DNA of 48,851 bases from Myxococcales bacterium. Lineage in GTDB: Bacteria; Myxococcota_A; UBA9160; UBA4427. Made by a program: the position numbers and the translations under genes. The stretch is from contig DUCT01000187.1 in the NCBI GenBank assembly GCA_012959665.1, forward strand, positions 27,598-76,448. Direction: 5' to 3'. Position 1 is the first letter of the stretch, and each line of letters starts with the position of its first letter. Shown here one piece after another: positions 1 through 7,283 of the stretch. Under the pieces are notes generated by a model. It was not told where the DNA came from. It made no database searches and saw nothing but the letters and a program-made list of their open reading frames with translations.

Positions 1-87
1 GTAGAAGAGCGCTTGTAGAAGAGCACTTGTAGAAGAGCGCTTGTAAGAAGAGCACTTGTAAAAAGAGCACTTGTAAAGAGAATGAGC
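1..87. repeat. 14-15 bp tandem repeat array downstream of rsfS
   Basis: Five clear head-to-tail units plus one degenerate unit. Three 14-bp copies at 1-14, 15-28 and 29-42 (GTAGAAGAGCGCTT, with AGCACT in place of AGCGCT in the second) are followed by two 15-bp copies at 43-57 and 58-72, then a decayed copy to about 87. The array touches the window edge, so its full length is unknown. It lies just beyond the rsfS stop (on the minus strand), so it could be transcribed as the 3' end of that operon. There are no spacers, so it is not CRISPR. The core AGCGCTTGT is shared with the array at 3726-3875. Confidence 0.85.
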
Positions 88-95
88 GCGGACCC

Positions 96-485
96 TCAGC
101 CGGCCGATGCTTCCGCTGGATCGTTGAGATTGATCAGGGGCGCGTCGCTCCAGAGCCGCTCAAGGGCAAACTCTTTACGGGTCTCGGGCTCAAAGATATG
201 AACCACGGCTTCGTTGGCATCGATGAGCACCCAGCGTCCCTCGCCTAGTCCCTCGACCCCCAGTGGTTCCTGGCCGGCGCGGCGAAGGGACTGGATGATC
301 GATTCGGCGATGGATCGGACGTGTCTGCTGGAGCGTCCCGAGGTGATCAAGAAGGTATCCGCGAAGGCACTGACCCCACGCATATCCAGGGCCACCAGGG
401 CTTCGGCCTTCAAGTCCAGCGCCGCTTCGACGATGAGGCCGGTCTTGGCACTCTCGGCGGGGTTGGGGGGTTGCAGCTCACTCAA
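96..485 (-). CDS. rsfS: Ribosomal silencing factor RsfS
   Basis: 129 aa, the usual length for the RsfS/YbeB/Iojap family. Family members bind ribosomal protein L14 on the large subunit and block subunit joining when nutrients are short. The sequence shows the family pattern: an N-terminal helix (EAALDLKAEALVALD), then ADTFLITSGRSSRHVRSIAE, then GRWVLIDANEAVVHIF near the C-terminus. The start is TTG at 485, supported by an AAGGAG-type ribosome site (490-497 on the plus strand) about 7 nt upstream. It is the last gene of the rne-to-rsfS run, 42 nt after nadD, and a repeat array follows its stop. The nadD-rsfS pairing is very common in bacteria. Confidence 0.95.
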   Translation of the reverse strand: MSELQPPNPAESAKTGLIVEAALDLKAEALVALDMRGVSAFADTFLITSGRSSRHVRSIAESIIQSLRRAGQEPLGVEGLGEGRWVLIDANEAVVHIFEPETRKEFALERLWSDAPLINLNDPAEASAG

Positions 486-527
486 TGGATCGCTCCTTTT
501 GACCCTCTCCGGGGACCGGGAAACGCG

Positions 528-1208
528 TTAGCGGTCTCCCGGTGCGACGCCGGGGGAAGGGTCGTTGTAGCACTGGCTGGCCACGATGGCCGCGTGGGCC
601 GCTGGGGGGACCATGTGGTCGACGGGAGCCCCTTGGGCGAGGCGCTCGCGTATAGCGGTGGCCGAGACGTCCAGGGCGGTGATCTCGAGCTGGCGGATCC
701 AGGTTCCCGCGCTGAGGTGGCGCCCCGAGAGACCGTCGGGTGCGAGTTCGAAATCGGCCCGGGCACACTCGGGCAGCCACTCGGCGAGCTGGCCTCCCAC
801 CACCGGAGGCCGAGAGGTGACTGCAATGTGGCAGGCGGCAAAAAGGGCTCTCGGGGATCGCCAGCTCCCCATTTCGCAGAATGCATCTCGGCCGACCACG
901 AAGACCAGTTCTTCGTCGGCAAAGCGCTGGCTCAGAGCCTCAAGGGTATCGACCAGGTAGGAGGGACCGGGGCGGTCCACCTCAATGGCGTCGACGCAGA
1001 AACGGGCATTGCCCTGGATGGCAAGTTCGACCCAAGCCAGCCGCTGACGCGCGGGTGCGATGATTCCCTCATCGCCCTCCTTATGCGGCGGTCGCGCACT
1101 GGGGACGAAGACCATGCGGGCGAGTTCAAGAGCATCAACCACTTCTTCCGCGGCGCGTAGGTGCCCGGAGTGGATGGGATTGAAGGTGCCTCCATAGATG
1201 CCGATCAT
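528..1208 (-). CDS. nadD: Nicotinate-nucleotide adenylyltransferase
   Basis: 226 aa. It transfers AMP from ATP to nicotinate mononucleotide, giving deaminated NAD, the penultimate step of NAD synthesis in the cytosol. The N-terminal nucleotidyltransferase signature GGTFNPIHSGHLR (residues 5-17) carries the HxGH motif, and the C-terminal SATAIRERL matches the ISSTxIR motif. The length is normal. The ATG at 1208 has AGGA a few bases upstream. It lies 31 nt after proB and 42 nt before rsfS. In many deltaproteobacteria proA sits between proB and nadD; here there is no room for it. Confidence 0.95.
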   Translation of the reverse strand: MIGIYGGTFNPIHSGHLRAAEEVVDALELARMVFVPSARPPHKEGDEGIIAPARQRLAWVELAIQGNARFCVDAIEVDRPGPSYLVDTLEALSQRFADEELVFVVGRDAFCEMGSWRSPRALFAACHIAVTSRPPVVGGQLAEWLPECARADFELAPDGLSGRHLSAGTWIRQLEITALDVSATAIRERLAQGAPVDHMVPPAAHAAIVASQCYNDPSPGVAPGDR

Positions 1209-1239
1209 CGTTCCTGCCGATCGTCTCCTAGCCCCGAGT

Positions 1240-2376
1240 TCAGTCGTCGAGGACCACGAGGTCGTCGCGATGGATGACCTCGGAACCGTTGGAGTACCCT
1301 AGCACTCGAAAAATTTCCTTTGCTGCGATGCCTTTGATTCGCTGGATATCTCCCGACGTGTAGGCGGAAAGTCCCCGGGCCAGGGGGCGAGCCTGGGCGT
1401 CAACACAGACCACGGCGTCACCGACTCCGAAATCGCCCTCCACGGCCAGGATGCCGACGGGAAGGAGGCTGCGACCGTCGCTGAGCAGCGCGTTGGCGGC
1501 ACCGGGATCCAGGGTGAGGGTGCCTCGGGTTTGGGCCGTGAAGGCGAGCCAGTGTTTGCGGCTGGCCATTCGTTCCCCGGCCAGGAAGAGCGTGCCCACG
1601 GACTCGCCGGCCGCGATGCGGCCAATGGCGTCGGACTGGCGGCCATTGCAGACCACCGTGGCGGCCCCGGAGAGCGCGGCCATGCGCGCCGCCTCGAGCT
1701 TGGTCGTCATGCCGCCGCGTCCGAAGCGGCTGCCGGGCCCTTTTGCGGCGGCCTCGATCTCGGGTGTGATCTGTTCGACTACGTCGAGCAGATCGGGTCG
1801 AGGCCCAGAGGCCGCGGGGGGTTCGGCGTAGAGGCCGTCGACATCGGTCACGATGATGAGCAGATCGGCACTGATTAGGTTGACGATGGTGGCGGAGAGG
1901 CTGTCGTTGTCCCCGAAGCGGATTTCGTCGGTGGACACAGTATCGTTCTCGTTCACGATGGGAACCGTGCCCATCTGAAGCAAGGCCAATAGAGTGTGGC
2001 GTGCATTGAGAAAGCGCTCTCGATCTTGAAGCCCGCCCCGAGTCAGCAGAATCTGGCCGATTTGTCTCCCGTGCCGTGCGAAACGCCGTTGATACATATC
2101 CACTAGCCCGATCTGGCCCACCGCCGCCGCCGCTTGTTTTTCGGGAATCGAGTGGTCGCGATGGGTCCAACCCAGGCGATGACTGCCCGCCGCGATGGCC
2201 CCAGACGAAACGAGAACGACTTCCCGGCCCTGATCCACGAGTTCACTGATCGAGCGGGACAGTTCGCTGAATTTTCGAGGGCGAAGCTTGCCCTCTCGAG
2301 TGAGGGTGCTGCTGCCGACCTTGATGACGATCCGCCGCGCTTGGAGCTGGCACTCTCGTACGGGGTTTGGCTCCAT
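1240..2376 (-). CDS. proB: Glutamate 5-kinase with C-terminal PUA domain
   Basis: 378 aa. It phosphorylates L-glutamate to gamma-glutamyl phosphate, the first committed step of proline synthesis. The amino-acid kinase domain starts at about residue 15 (VIKVGSSTL) and includes [20 protein letters not shown] and the DVDGLY segment. A PUA domain fills roughly residues 290-370 ([13 protein letters not shown] to [10 protein letters not shown]). The length fits the long, PUA-containing form. The ATG at 2376 overlaps the obgE stop by one base (TGATG), so translation is probably coupled. The partner gene proA is not adjacent and is not seen in the window. Proline normally feeds back on this kinase. 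Confidence 0.95.
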   Translation of the reverse strand: MEPNPVRECQLQARRIVIKVGSSTLTREGKLRPRKFSELSRSISELVDQGREVVLVSSGAIAAGSHRLGWTHRDHSIPEKQAAAAVGQIGLVDMYQRRFARHGRQIGQILLTRGGLQDRERFLNARHTLLALLQMGTVPIVNENDTVSTDEIRFGDNDSLSATIVNLISADLLIIVTDVDGLYAEPPAASGPRPDLLDVVEQITPEIEAAAKGPGSRFGRGGMTTKLEAARMAALSGAATVVCNGRQSDAIGRIAAGESVGTLFLAGERMASRKHWLAFTAQTRGTLTLDPGAANALLSDGRSLLPVGILAVEGDFGVGDAVVCVDAQARPLARGLSAYTSGDIQRIKGIAAKEIFRVLGYSNGSEVIHRDDLVVLDD

Positions 2377-3476
2377 CAGTCCAGTCTTTCCGATTCATCC
2401 AGGACACGGGTTTCGGCGAGCTTTTCCAATTCGACGGCTTCTTCCACGGACTGGAGCATAGTGCGGAGTAGGGTCTCGGTGCCCTCGCCGGTGGCGCCCG
2501 AGAGCAGAGCGGGGTGGAGTCCGTTCTCGCCAAGCACGTTCTCCAATTCTGCCCGGGTCGAAGCGTCGTGGATCAAATCGACCTTGTTGAGGATCAGAAT
2601 CTCCCGGCGTTCGCTCAATTCGGGCCGATAGCGATGGAGTTCCCGGCGGATGGACCGGTAGTCCTCGACCAGGTTCCGGCCCTCGGTGAGCCACGCACCG
2701 GCGTCGAGGAGGTGGACGAGCACCCGGGTGCGCTCGACGTGGCGGAGAAATTGATGCCCCAGCCCGGCGCCCTCGCTTGCCCCTTCGATCAACCCTGGGA
2801 TATCGGCGACGACAATTCGGGCATCCCCGACCTCGACGACGCCCAAGGAGGGGCTCAGCGTTGTAAAGGGGTAGGAGGCGACTTTGGGTCGGGCCTCGGA
2901 GATGCGACGGAGCAGGGTGGATTTGCCGGCATTCGGAAAACCCACCAGGCCCACGTCGGCGAGCAACTTGAGCGACAGCCGGAGCTGGCGAATTTCGCCG
3001 GGCTTTCCGCTGAGGGCGAAGTCCGGGGTCTGACGGGTGGCATTCCGGAAACGCGCGTTGCCGAAGCCGCCGTTGCCTCCGCGGGCCACCACGAAGCGCT
3101 GGCCATCCTGGGTGAGGTCGACGACCGGCCCGTCCTCTTCGTCGGCAATCGATTCGTTACTGGGATCGCTGGCATAGACCAGAGTTCCCACGGGCAGGCG
3201 AATCTCCGTGTGCGCCCCGCTGGCACCGGTTTTGCGCGAGGTTCCACCATTGGCACCATTCTGGGCGCGGACCTCCGAACGGCGTTGAAGGTCGGTCAGG
3301 GTGTTGAGGTTGCGGTCGGCGACAAGCACCACGTTGCCCCCTCGGCCGCCGTCGCCCCCATTGGGGCCCCCCATGCTGACAAATTTCTCTCGCCGATAAC
3401 CCACGGTCCCGTTGCCTCCCGCCCCGGAAGTGACGGTAATGGCGGCCTCGTCGACGAAGGGCTGGGGGTTCTTCAC
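2376..3476 (-). CDS. obgE: Obg family ribosome-assembly GTPase
   Basis: 366 aa. Obg/CgtA is a slow GTPase that helps 50S maturation and links growth to the stringent response. The glycine-rich Obg fold covers about residues 1-160 (GGPNGGDGGRGG is visible). The G domain follows, with G1 GFPNAGKST, G3 DIPGLIEG and G4 NKVD. The protein ends shortly after the G domain with an acidic tail, so the C-terminal OCT domain of some Gram-positive homologs is absent. The start is GTG at 3476, preceded 8 nt upstream by GAGGAG. The gene follows rplU-rpmA, the classical order, but a 414-bp gap with tandem repeats separates it from rpmA. Confidence 0.96.
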   Translation of the reverse strand: MKNPQPFVDEAAITVTSGAGGNGTVGYRREKFVSMGGPNGGDGGRGGNVVLVADRNLNTLTDLQRRSEVRAQNGANGGTSRKTGASGAHTEIRLPVGTLVYASDPSNESIADEEDGPVVDLTQDGQRFVVARGGNGGFGNARFRNATRQTPDFALSGKPGEIRQLRLSLKLLADVGLVGFPNAGKSTLLRRISEARPKVASYPFTTLSPSLGVVEVGDARIVVADIPGLIEGASEGAGLGHQFLRHVERTRVLVHLLDAGAWLTEGRNLVEDYRSIRRELHRYRPELSERREILILNKVDLIHDASTRAELENVLGENGLHPALLSGATGEGTETLLRTMLQSVEEAVELEKLAETRVLDESERLD

Positions 3477-3670
3477 GGGTGGCTCTCCTCGGGGGGAGCG
3501 GGACAGCCTCGGCGGAAGGGCTGCGGGAAGGGCCGCTCAGCCGTCTCCGGGACAGAAACCCGGGCGACGAGAATTCAGCGGAAACGGAAGAAGCAAAGAA
3601 GGCACTCGAACCGACCGAGAAACCTCCGGGAAACGAAACGCGTTGGGCCGGGCCAGTGGAGGGCTCTGAT
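3477..3670. other. Spacer between obgE and the repeat block
   Basis: The obgE-proximal half of the 414-bp rpmA-obgE gap. It holds the obgE ribosome-binding site (plus-strand CTCCTC at 3485-3490) and purine-rich sequence on the plus strand. I see no gene or clear promoter here. Long apparent reading frames crossing this segment come from the adjacent 15-bp repeat, whose period is a multiple of three and so keeps several frames open. Confidence 0.5.
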
Positions 3671-3698
3671 AGAGCGCTGATAATAGAGCGCTGATAAA
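3671..3698. repeat. Two-copy 14-bp tandem repeat
   Basis: AGAGCGCTGATAAT (3671-3684) is followed directly by AGAGCGCTGATAAA (3685-3698), 13 of 14 bases identical. A decayed third unit may run to 3712. The palindromic core AGCGCT is the same as in the larger array starting 28 bp downstream on the plus strand, so the two may be an old and a young part of one repeat block. Confidence 0.7.
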
Positions 3699-3725
3699 GG
3701 GCGGCTGGCTGATAGGGTCCGGCCG

Positions 3726-3875
3726 ACAGAGTACTTATCGACAGAGTACTTATCGACAAAGCGCTTATCGACAAAGCGCTTATCGACAAAGCGCTTATGG
3801 ACAAAGCGCTTATGGACAAAGCGCTTGTGAACAAAGCGCTTGTGGACAAAGCGCTTGTGAACAAAGCGCTTGTCG
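3726..3875. repeat. Ten-copy 15-bp tandem repeat between rpmA and obgE
   Basis: Ten uninterrupted 15-bp units. Units 1-2 are ACAGAGTACTTATCG, units 3-4 ACAAAGCGCTTATCG, units 5-6 end in TATGG, and units 7-10 end in TGTGA, TGTGG, TGTGA and TGTCG. Each unit is centred on a palindromic hexamer. This is AGTACT in the first two and AGCGCT in the rest, a paired change that keeps the palindrome. Unit variants are grouped in blocks, as expected from stepwise duplication. The array starts 15 bp beyond the rpmA stop and would be transcribed between rpmA and obgE. There are no spacers, so it is not CRISPR. Confidence 0.95.
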
Positions 3876-3890
3876 ACAGAAGGAACGGGT

Positions 3891-4145
3891 TTACTCCGCC
3901 GCGTCGATATGCGCCAGCCTGCGACCCCGGGACCTGCCATAGCGCACCACGCCGTGGGCCAGTGCAAAGAGGGTGTAGTCGCGCCCACAGCCCACGTTTT
4001 CGCCCGGGTGGATCTGGGTCCCTACTTGCCGCACGAGAATCGAGCCCGCGGTGACCTTCTGGCCGCCGAAAACCTTGACCCCTCGCCGCTGGCCGTTGCT
4101 GTCGCGCCCATTACGCGAACTGCCCTGTCCTTTTTTATGCGCCAT
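3891..4145 (-). CDS. rpmA: 50S ribosomal protein L27
   Basis: 84 aa, normal for L27, which reaches the peptidyl-transferase centre of the 50S subunit with its N-terminus. It begins [19 protein letters not shown] and contains [14 protein letters not shown] and HPGENVG, all typical. The ATG at 4145 is chosen because the conserved N-terminus begins there and AGGGA lies 8 nt upstream; an ATG 33 bases further upstream would add a non-conserved extension. There is no cleavable N-terminal extension of the Firmicutes type. It lies 50 nt downstream of rplU, the usual partner. Confidence 0.97.
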   Translation of the reverse strand: MAHKKGQGSSRNGRDSNGQRRGVKVFGGQKVTAGSILVRQVGTQIHPGENVGCGRDYTLFALAHGVVRYGRSRGRRLAHIDAAE

Positions 4146-4170
4146 CTCAAATTCCCTATTACATGCGGAG

Positions 4171-4184
4171 TGGCGCAAGCGCCA
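4171..4184. other. Short perfect palindrome in the rplU-rpmA spacer
   Basis: TGGCGCAAGCGCCA can fold into a small GC-rich hairpin in the transcript between the rplU stop and the rpmA ribosome site. No U-tract follows, so it is not a standard terminator. It might protect an mRNA end or tune L27 translation, but this is inference from the fold alone. Its central GCGCTTG on the minus strand resembles the core of the nearby repeats. Confidence 0.4.
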
Positions 4185-4195
4185 GCGGGCCGCGG

Positions 4196-4507
4196 TTAGT
4201 CGTCGATCGAGTTGACCTGGACCTCGGTGTAGGACTGGCGATGCCCCTGAAGACGGCGGTAACCCTTGCGCCGCTTCATTTTGAAGACACGAATCTTCGG
4301 GTGCCGACCCTGGGCGGTAATCGTGCCCGACACGCGAGCGCCTTCGACCACGGGCGTTCCGATCTTGACGGATTCTCCACCCCCGACCAGGAGGACCTGG
4401 TCGAACTCAATGGAGCTTCCTATCTCGCCCGCCAACTGCTCGACGCGGACGCGTGCGCCCGGTTCGACCCGGATTTGCTTCCCACCTGTTTTGACTACGG
4501 CGTACAT
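4196..4507 (-). CDS. rplU: 50S ribosomal protein L21
   Basis: 103 aa, the usual size. L21 binds 23S rRNA on the 50S subunit. It begins [17 protein letters not shown] and ends with the conserved [17 protein letters not shown] segment. The ATG at 4507 is preceded by a GAGGA ribosome site about 5 nt away. The same frame stays open far upstream, but that part lies inside rne and reads as low-complexity shadow of its repeats. It lies 25 nt after the rne stop and 50 nt before rpmA. Confidence 0.97.
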   Translation of the reverse strand: MYAVVKTGGKQIRVEPGARVRVEQLAGEIGSSIEFDQVLLVGGGESVKIGTPVVEGARVSGTITAQGRHPKIRVFKMKRRKGYRRLQGHRQSYTEVQVNSIDD

Positions 4508-4532
4508 GATCTTCCTCGTTTTCCGGGTTGCC

Positions 4533-6716
4533 TCAAGAGCGCGGTAGTATCCGCGATTCCGCTTCTTCGTCAAGCGTTTGGCTGTCTTCGTGGGGGTTGG
4601 GGGTCTCATCACCCGCGGGACTCGCTTCGGGTTCACCCGATGCTGGCTCGGCTTCGGCCTCGGAGACACGCGCTTCGGAGCCAGGGGCCTCAGAAACAGG
4701 CACTTCGGAGCCAGGCGCCTCAGAAACAAGGGCCTCAGAAACAGGCACTTCGGAGCCAGGCGCCTCAGAAACAAGGGCCTCAGAAACAAGGGCCTCAGAA
4801 ACAAGCGCCTCAGAAACAGGCACTTCGGAGCCAGGCGCCTCGGCCGGTGACACGGTTGTTGAAGCAGAAGTTGAGGCTGCAGCAATGTTTTCCAAGGCCT
4901 CGGGGCTATCCCCAAGGCTATCCCCTGGAGACTCCTCGCCCGTGATCGGGCTTGGTGGCAATTTCTCCAACGGCGCGGGGGGGGGGTTGGGCCTGAGGTC
5001 CTGGGTTTCCTTTTCCACGGCCTCGGCCGGTTCGGCGTTGCCGGGCGCCCTGGACTCGGATTGGCTTCGCGAGCGTTTATCACCCCGCCGCGATCCGCGG
5101 TCTCTCCGGCGGCCATCGCGCCCGCCTCCGCCCTTCTTGCTCTGGGCCTCTTCATCCGCGGCTATTTCAGCCGGGTCCCGGAGCCAGCGCAGGGGAATCG
5201 AAACCGGAGGGGCTTGATCCAGGGCCTCCACTTCGAACTGCTCCTGGTGGATGCCGGGCCGGGCCCGAATCTCGATCTCTTGTCCAAGCGCATCGGAAAG
5301 CGTGGCCAAAGATTTCGCTTCGTGACCGAGCAACTGCTCGGCCACTCGGGGCGCCACGGTAATCGCAATCCGGCGCCCGTTGAAATGCGTGAGGGAGTTG
5401 CGGAGCTCGCGTAGCAAGTTGTACGTGACGGTTTCGTCCGAGAGCAGATAGCCCCGCCCCTCGCAGTGCACGCAGGGTTCGCAGAGGGTCTGGACGAGAT
5501 TTTCGCGGGTTCGTTTCCGCGTCATCTCCACGAGTCCCAGCTCGGAAATCTTAAGGATATTGGTCCTCGCCTTGTCGTGGCGCAGCGCGTCTCGCAGAGC
5601 CCGGTAGGTCTTCTCGCGGTGATCTGCCGATTCCATGTCGATGAGGTCGATGATGATCAGCCCACCGATATTTCGGAAGCGAAGTTGGTTGACCACTTCC
5701 TTGACGGCTTCGAGGTTGGTTTTGTAGACCGTTTCCTCGAGATCGCGTTTACCCACGAAGCGGCCGGTATTGACGTCAATGGCCGTGAGGGCTTCGCACT
5801 GATCCACGATCAACGAACCCCCGGACTTGAGCCAGACCTTGCGCTCGAGGTTCGCGTGGATCTGGGCCTCCAGCCCCATCCTTTGGAAAAGCGGCTCGAG
5901 CCCTTCGTGGCGATCCACTTGGGGCTTGGGATCCGCGACGAAGTCTTCGATGAATTTTTTCAGGGTTTCAAAGGCTTCGGGCTGATCGACCACGATTCGC
6001 TTGGTCTCAGGACTCGCGGCATCGCGCACGATGCGCAGGGGCAGATCGGGTTCCGCGTGAAGGACGCAGGGCGCGACTTTTTCCGCATGGGCCAGCTGAA
6101 TAGCCTCCCAGACAGTGCTCAGGTAACGGATATCGGCCTCAAGGTCGGCTTCCCGTATCCCGTCCCCGGCGGTGCGAATGATAAAGCCGAGGTTTTTGGG
6201 CCGTATCCGGTCGACGATCTCGCGCAGGCGCTTGCGCTCCTTGTCGGAATCGATCCGGCGTGAAACACCGACCCGGGGTGACCAGGGGGTCAGCACCAGG
6301 TGTCGTCCGGGAATCGAAATGTTCGAAGTGATCCGGGCGCCCTTGGTTCCAATGGGAGCCTTGGCGATCTGAACGACGATCTCCTGGCCTTCGGAAAGCA
6401 CGGTATCGATGCGGGGCGGAGGGCTGCGCCGGCCACCTCGACCCCGGGGCCCGCCTCGCCGTCCTGGGGATTCCTGTTCGCCGCCGGTGTTGTCGAAGTA
6501 GTCGCCGACGTAAAGGAAGGCGGCCTTTTCCAGGCCGATGTCGACGAAGGCGGCTTGCATTCCGGGCAGCACTCGGCTGACCCGTCCCTTGACGACGTTG
6601 CCGACCACGCTTTTGCTGCGTGCTCGCTCGATATGCAGTTCGGTGAACTGGCCTTGTTCCAGCAACGCGACCCGGGTTTCCCCGGAGTCCACGTTGACTA
6701 CGATTTCATTCTCCAT
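4533..6716 (-). CDS. rne: Ribonuclease E/G family endoribonuclease with repetitive tail
   Basis: 727 aa. The catalytic core (about residues 1-510) is an RNase E/G enzyme that cuts single-stranded RNA in mRNA decay and rRNA/tRNA processing. The S1 domain begins near residue 38 (GNVVKGRVSRVLPGMQAAFVD) but is interrupted at about 75-103 by an Arg/Gly/Pro-rich insertion. The DNase I-like active site shows D314 (AIDVNTG) and D357 (IIIDLID). The Zn-link cysteines are C415 and C418. A basic stretch (about 525-555) and an acidic, Pro/Ser-rich tail (about 560-727) follow. Residues 627-687 consist of pentapeptides such as LVSEA and PGSEV. By analogy with E. coli the tail may scaffold a degradosome, but I see no known partner motif. 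It heads the operon, 25 nt before rplU. Whether to call it E or G is open; the long tail favours E. Confidence 0.92.
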   Translation of the reverse strand: MENEIVVNVDSGETRVALLEQGQFTELHIERARSKSVVGNVVKGRVSRVLPGMQAAFVDIGLEKAAFLYVGDYFDNTGGEQESPGRRGGPRGRGGRRSPPPRIDTVLSEGQEIVVQIAKAPIGTKGARITSNISIPGRHLVLTPWSPRVGVSRRIDSDKERKRLREIVDRIRPKNLGFIIRTAGDGIREADLEADIRYLSTVWEAIQLAHAEKVAPCVLHAEPDLPLRIVRDAASPETKRIVVDQPEAFETLKKFIEDFVADPKPQVDRHEGLEPLFQRMGLEAQIHANLERKVWLKSGGSLIVDQCEALTAIDVNTGRFVGKRDLEETVYKTNLEAVKEVVNQLRFRNIGGLIIIDLIDMESADHREKTYRALRDALRHDKARTNILKISELGLVEMTRKRTRENLVQTLCEPCVHCEGRGYLLSDETVTYNLLRELRNSLTHFNGRRIAITVAPRVAEQLLGHEAKSLATLSDALGQEIEIRARPGIHQEQFEVEALDQAPPVSIPLRWLRDPAEIAADEEAQSKKGGGGRDGRRRDRGSRRGDKRSRSQSESRAPGNAEPAEAVEKETQDLRPNPPPAPLEKLPPSPITGEESPGDSLGDSPEALENIAAASTSASTTVSPAEAPGSEVPVSEALVSEALVSEALVSEAPGSEVPVSEALVSEAPGSEVPVSEAPGSEARVSEAEAEPASGEPEASPAGDETPNPHEDSQTLDEEAESRILPRS
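4656..4838 (-). repeat. 15-nt coding repeats in the RNase E tail
   Basis: About twelve in-frame 15-nt units encoding pentapeptides of the form [LP][VG]SE[AV], partly organised as 30-nt doubles (PGSEVPVSEA). On the plus strand the unit looks like GCCTCAGAAACAAGG. The period equals that of the intergenic array at 3726-3875, but the sequence differs. Being a multiple of three, it can expand or shrink without frameshift, so tail length may vary between strains. Confidence 0.9.
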
Positions 6717-7283
6717 GAGTTGAATTGCTCTCTACAGAGCAGCCGTACAGACGGACTTTCGGGACCCACAGGGTCCGCGAAAGATCGCTCTCAGCTTCTC
6801 CGGCCAGGTTCTCTGGCGTTGGCGAGCGATCTCAAGACGCTTCGGAAGCAGAACCGCGGCTTAGCGCGCCGCGGCGGGGTGAGGTCTGGGTCGCGTGCCG
6901 CTTTGGGAGCGGCTCGCGTGAATGAGCTTGTTTTCCAATGTCCTGAAATCTTTAATCAAAATGAGTGCTCGCGCAGTTGTCTGTGAAAATGTTCCTAGCT
7001 TGAAACGGTTGAAATGACCTACAACTTCCGTGAAATCCCAGTTTGGCGACACCCCCGCCGCCATTCATTTCTCGGAACCGCCCCGCGTTCGGATTCCACC
7101 GCAACCTTCGATACCCTCATGCATGTCGCATGGGGATCGGGGTGGCCAGTGTTCTGCCGATTCGAGCAGCGGCTTTGAGTTCGATTCCGCGTCGCTTCTC
7201 CTCCCGCCTAGAGACGTGAGGTTTTGAGACGCGGGTCGGACAATTCGGCCAGTTCCTCCGTGTAAAGTGAGGACGCAACAATC
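6717..7283. other. Divergent intergenic region between rne and selA
   Basis: 567 bp separating the rne operon (minus) from selA (plus); promoters for both must lie here. The middle (about 6930-7030) is A/T-richer than its surroundings and is the likeliest promoter zone, but I could not pick convincing -35/-10 pairs. GTGAGGA at about 7267-7273 is a possible selA ribosome site, 10 nt before the ATG. A TTCGATTCC stretch near 7182 resembles a tRNA T-loop but has no matching stems. Short reading frames here show no family features. Confidence 0.5.

Noticed and set aside
321-1160. Long plus-strand frame opposite nadD and rsfS
   Set aside because: It is antisense to two well-recognised genes and its translation is composition-driven, without motifs.
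1-3875. CRISPR array
   Set aside because: The units are only 14-15 bp and directly adjacent, with no unique spacers and no cas genes.
3575-3988. Reading frames across the 15-bp array with repeated RFVHK-like or SALSI-like peptides
   Set aside because: The period is a multiple of three, so several frames stay open on both strands. They overlap rpmA or obgE and have no ribosome site or family features.
4508-5155. N-terminal extension of L21 rich in Arg, Pro and Leu
   Set aside because: It is the out-of-frame reading of the RNase E tail repeats; L21 begins at the conserved MYAVVKTGG.
7150-7215. Possible selenocysteine tRNA (selC) upstream of selA, because of a GTTCGATTCC stretch
   Set aside because: The flanking bases do not form a T-stem, no long acceptor stem or UCA anticodon arm could be drawn.
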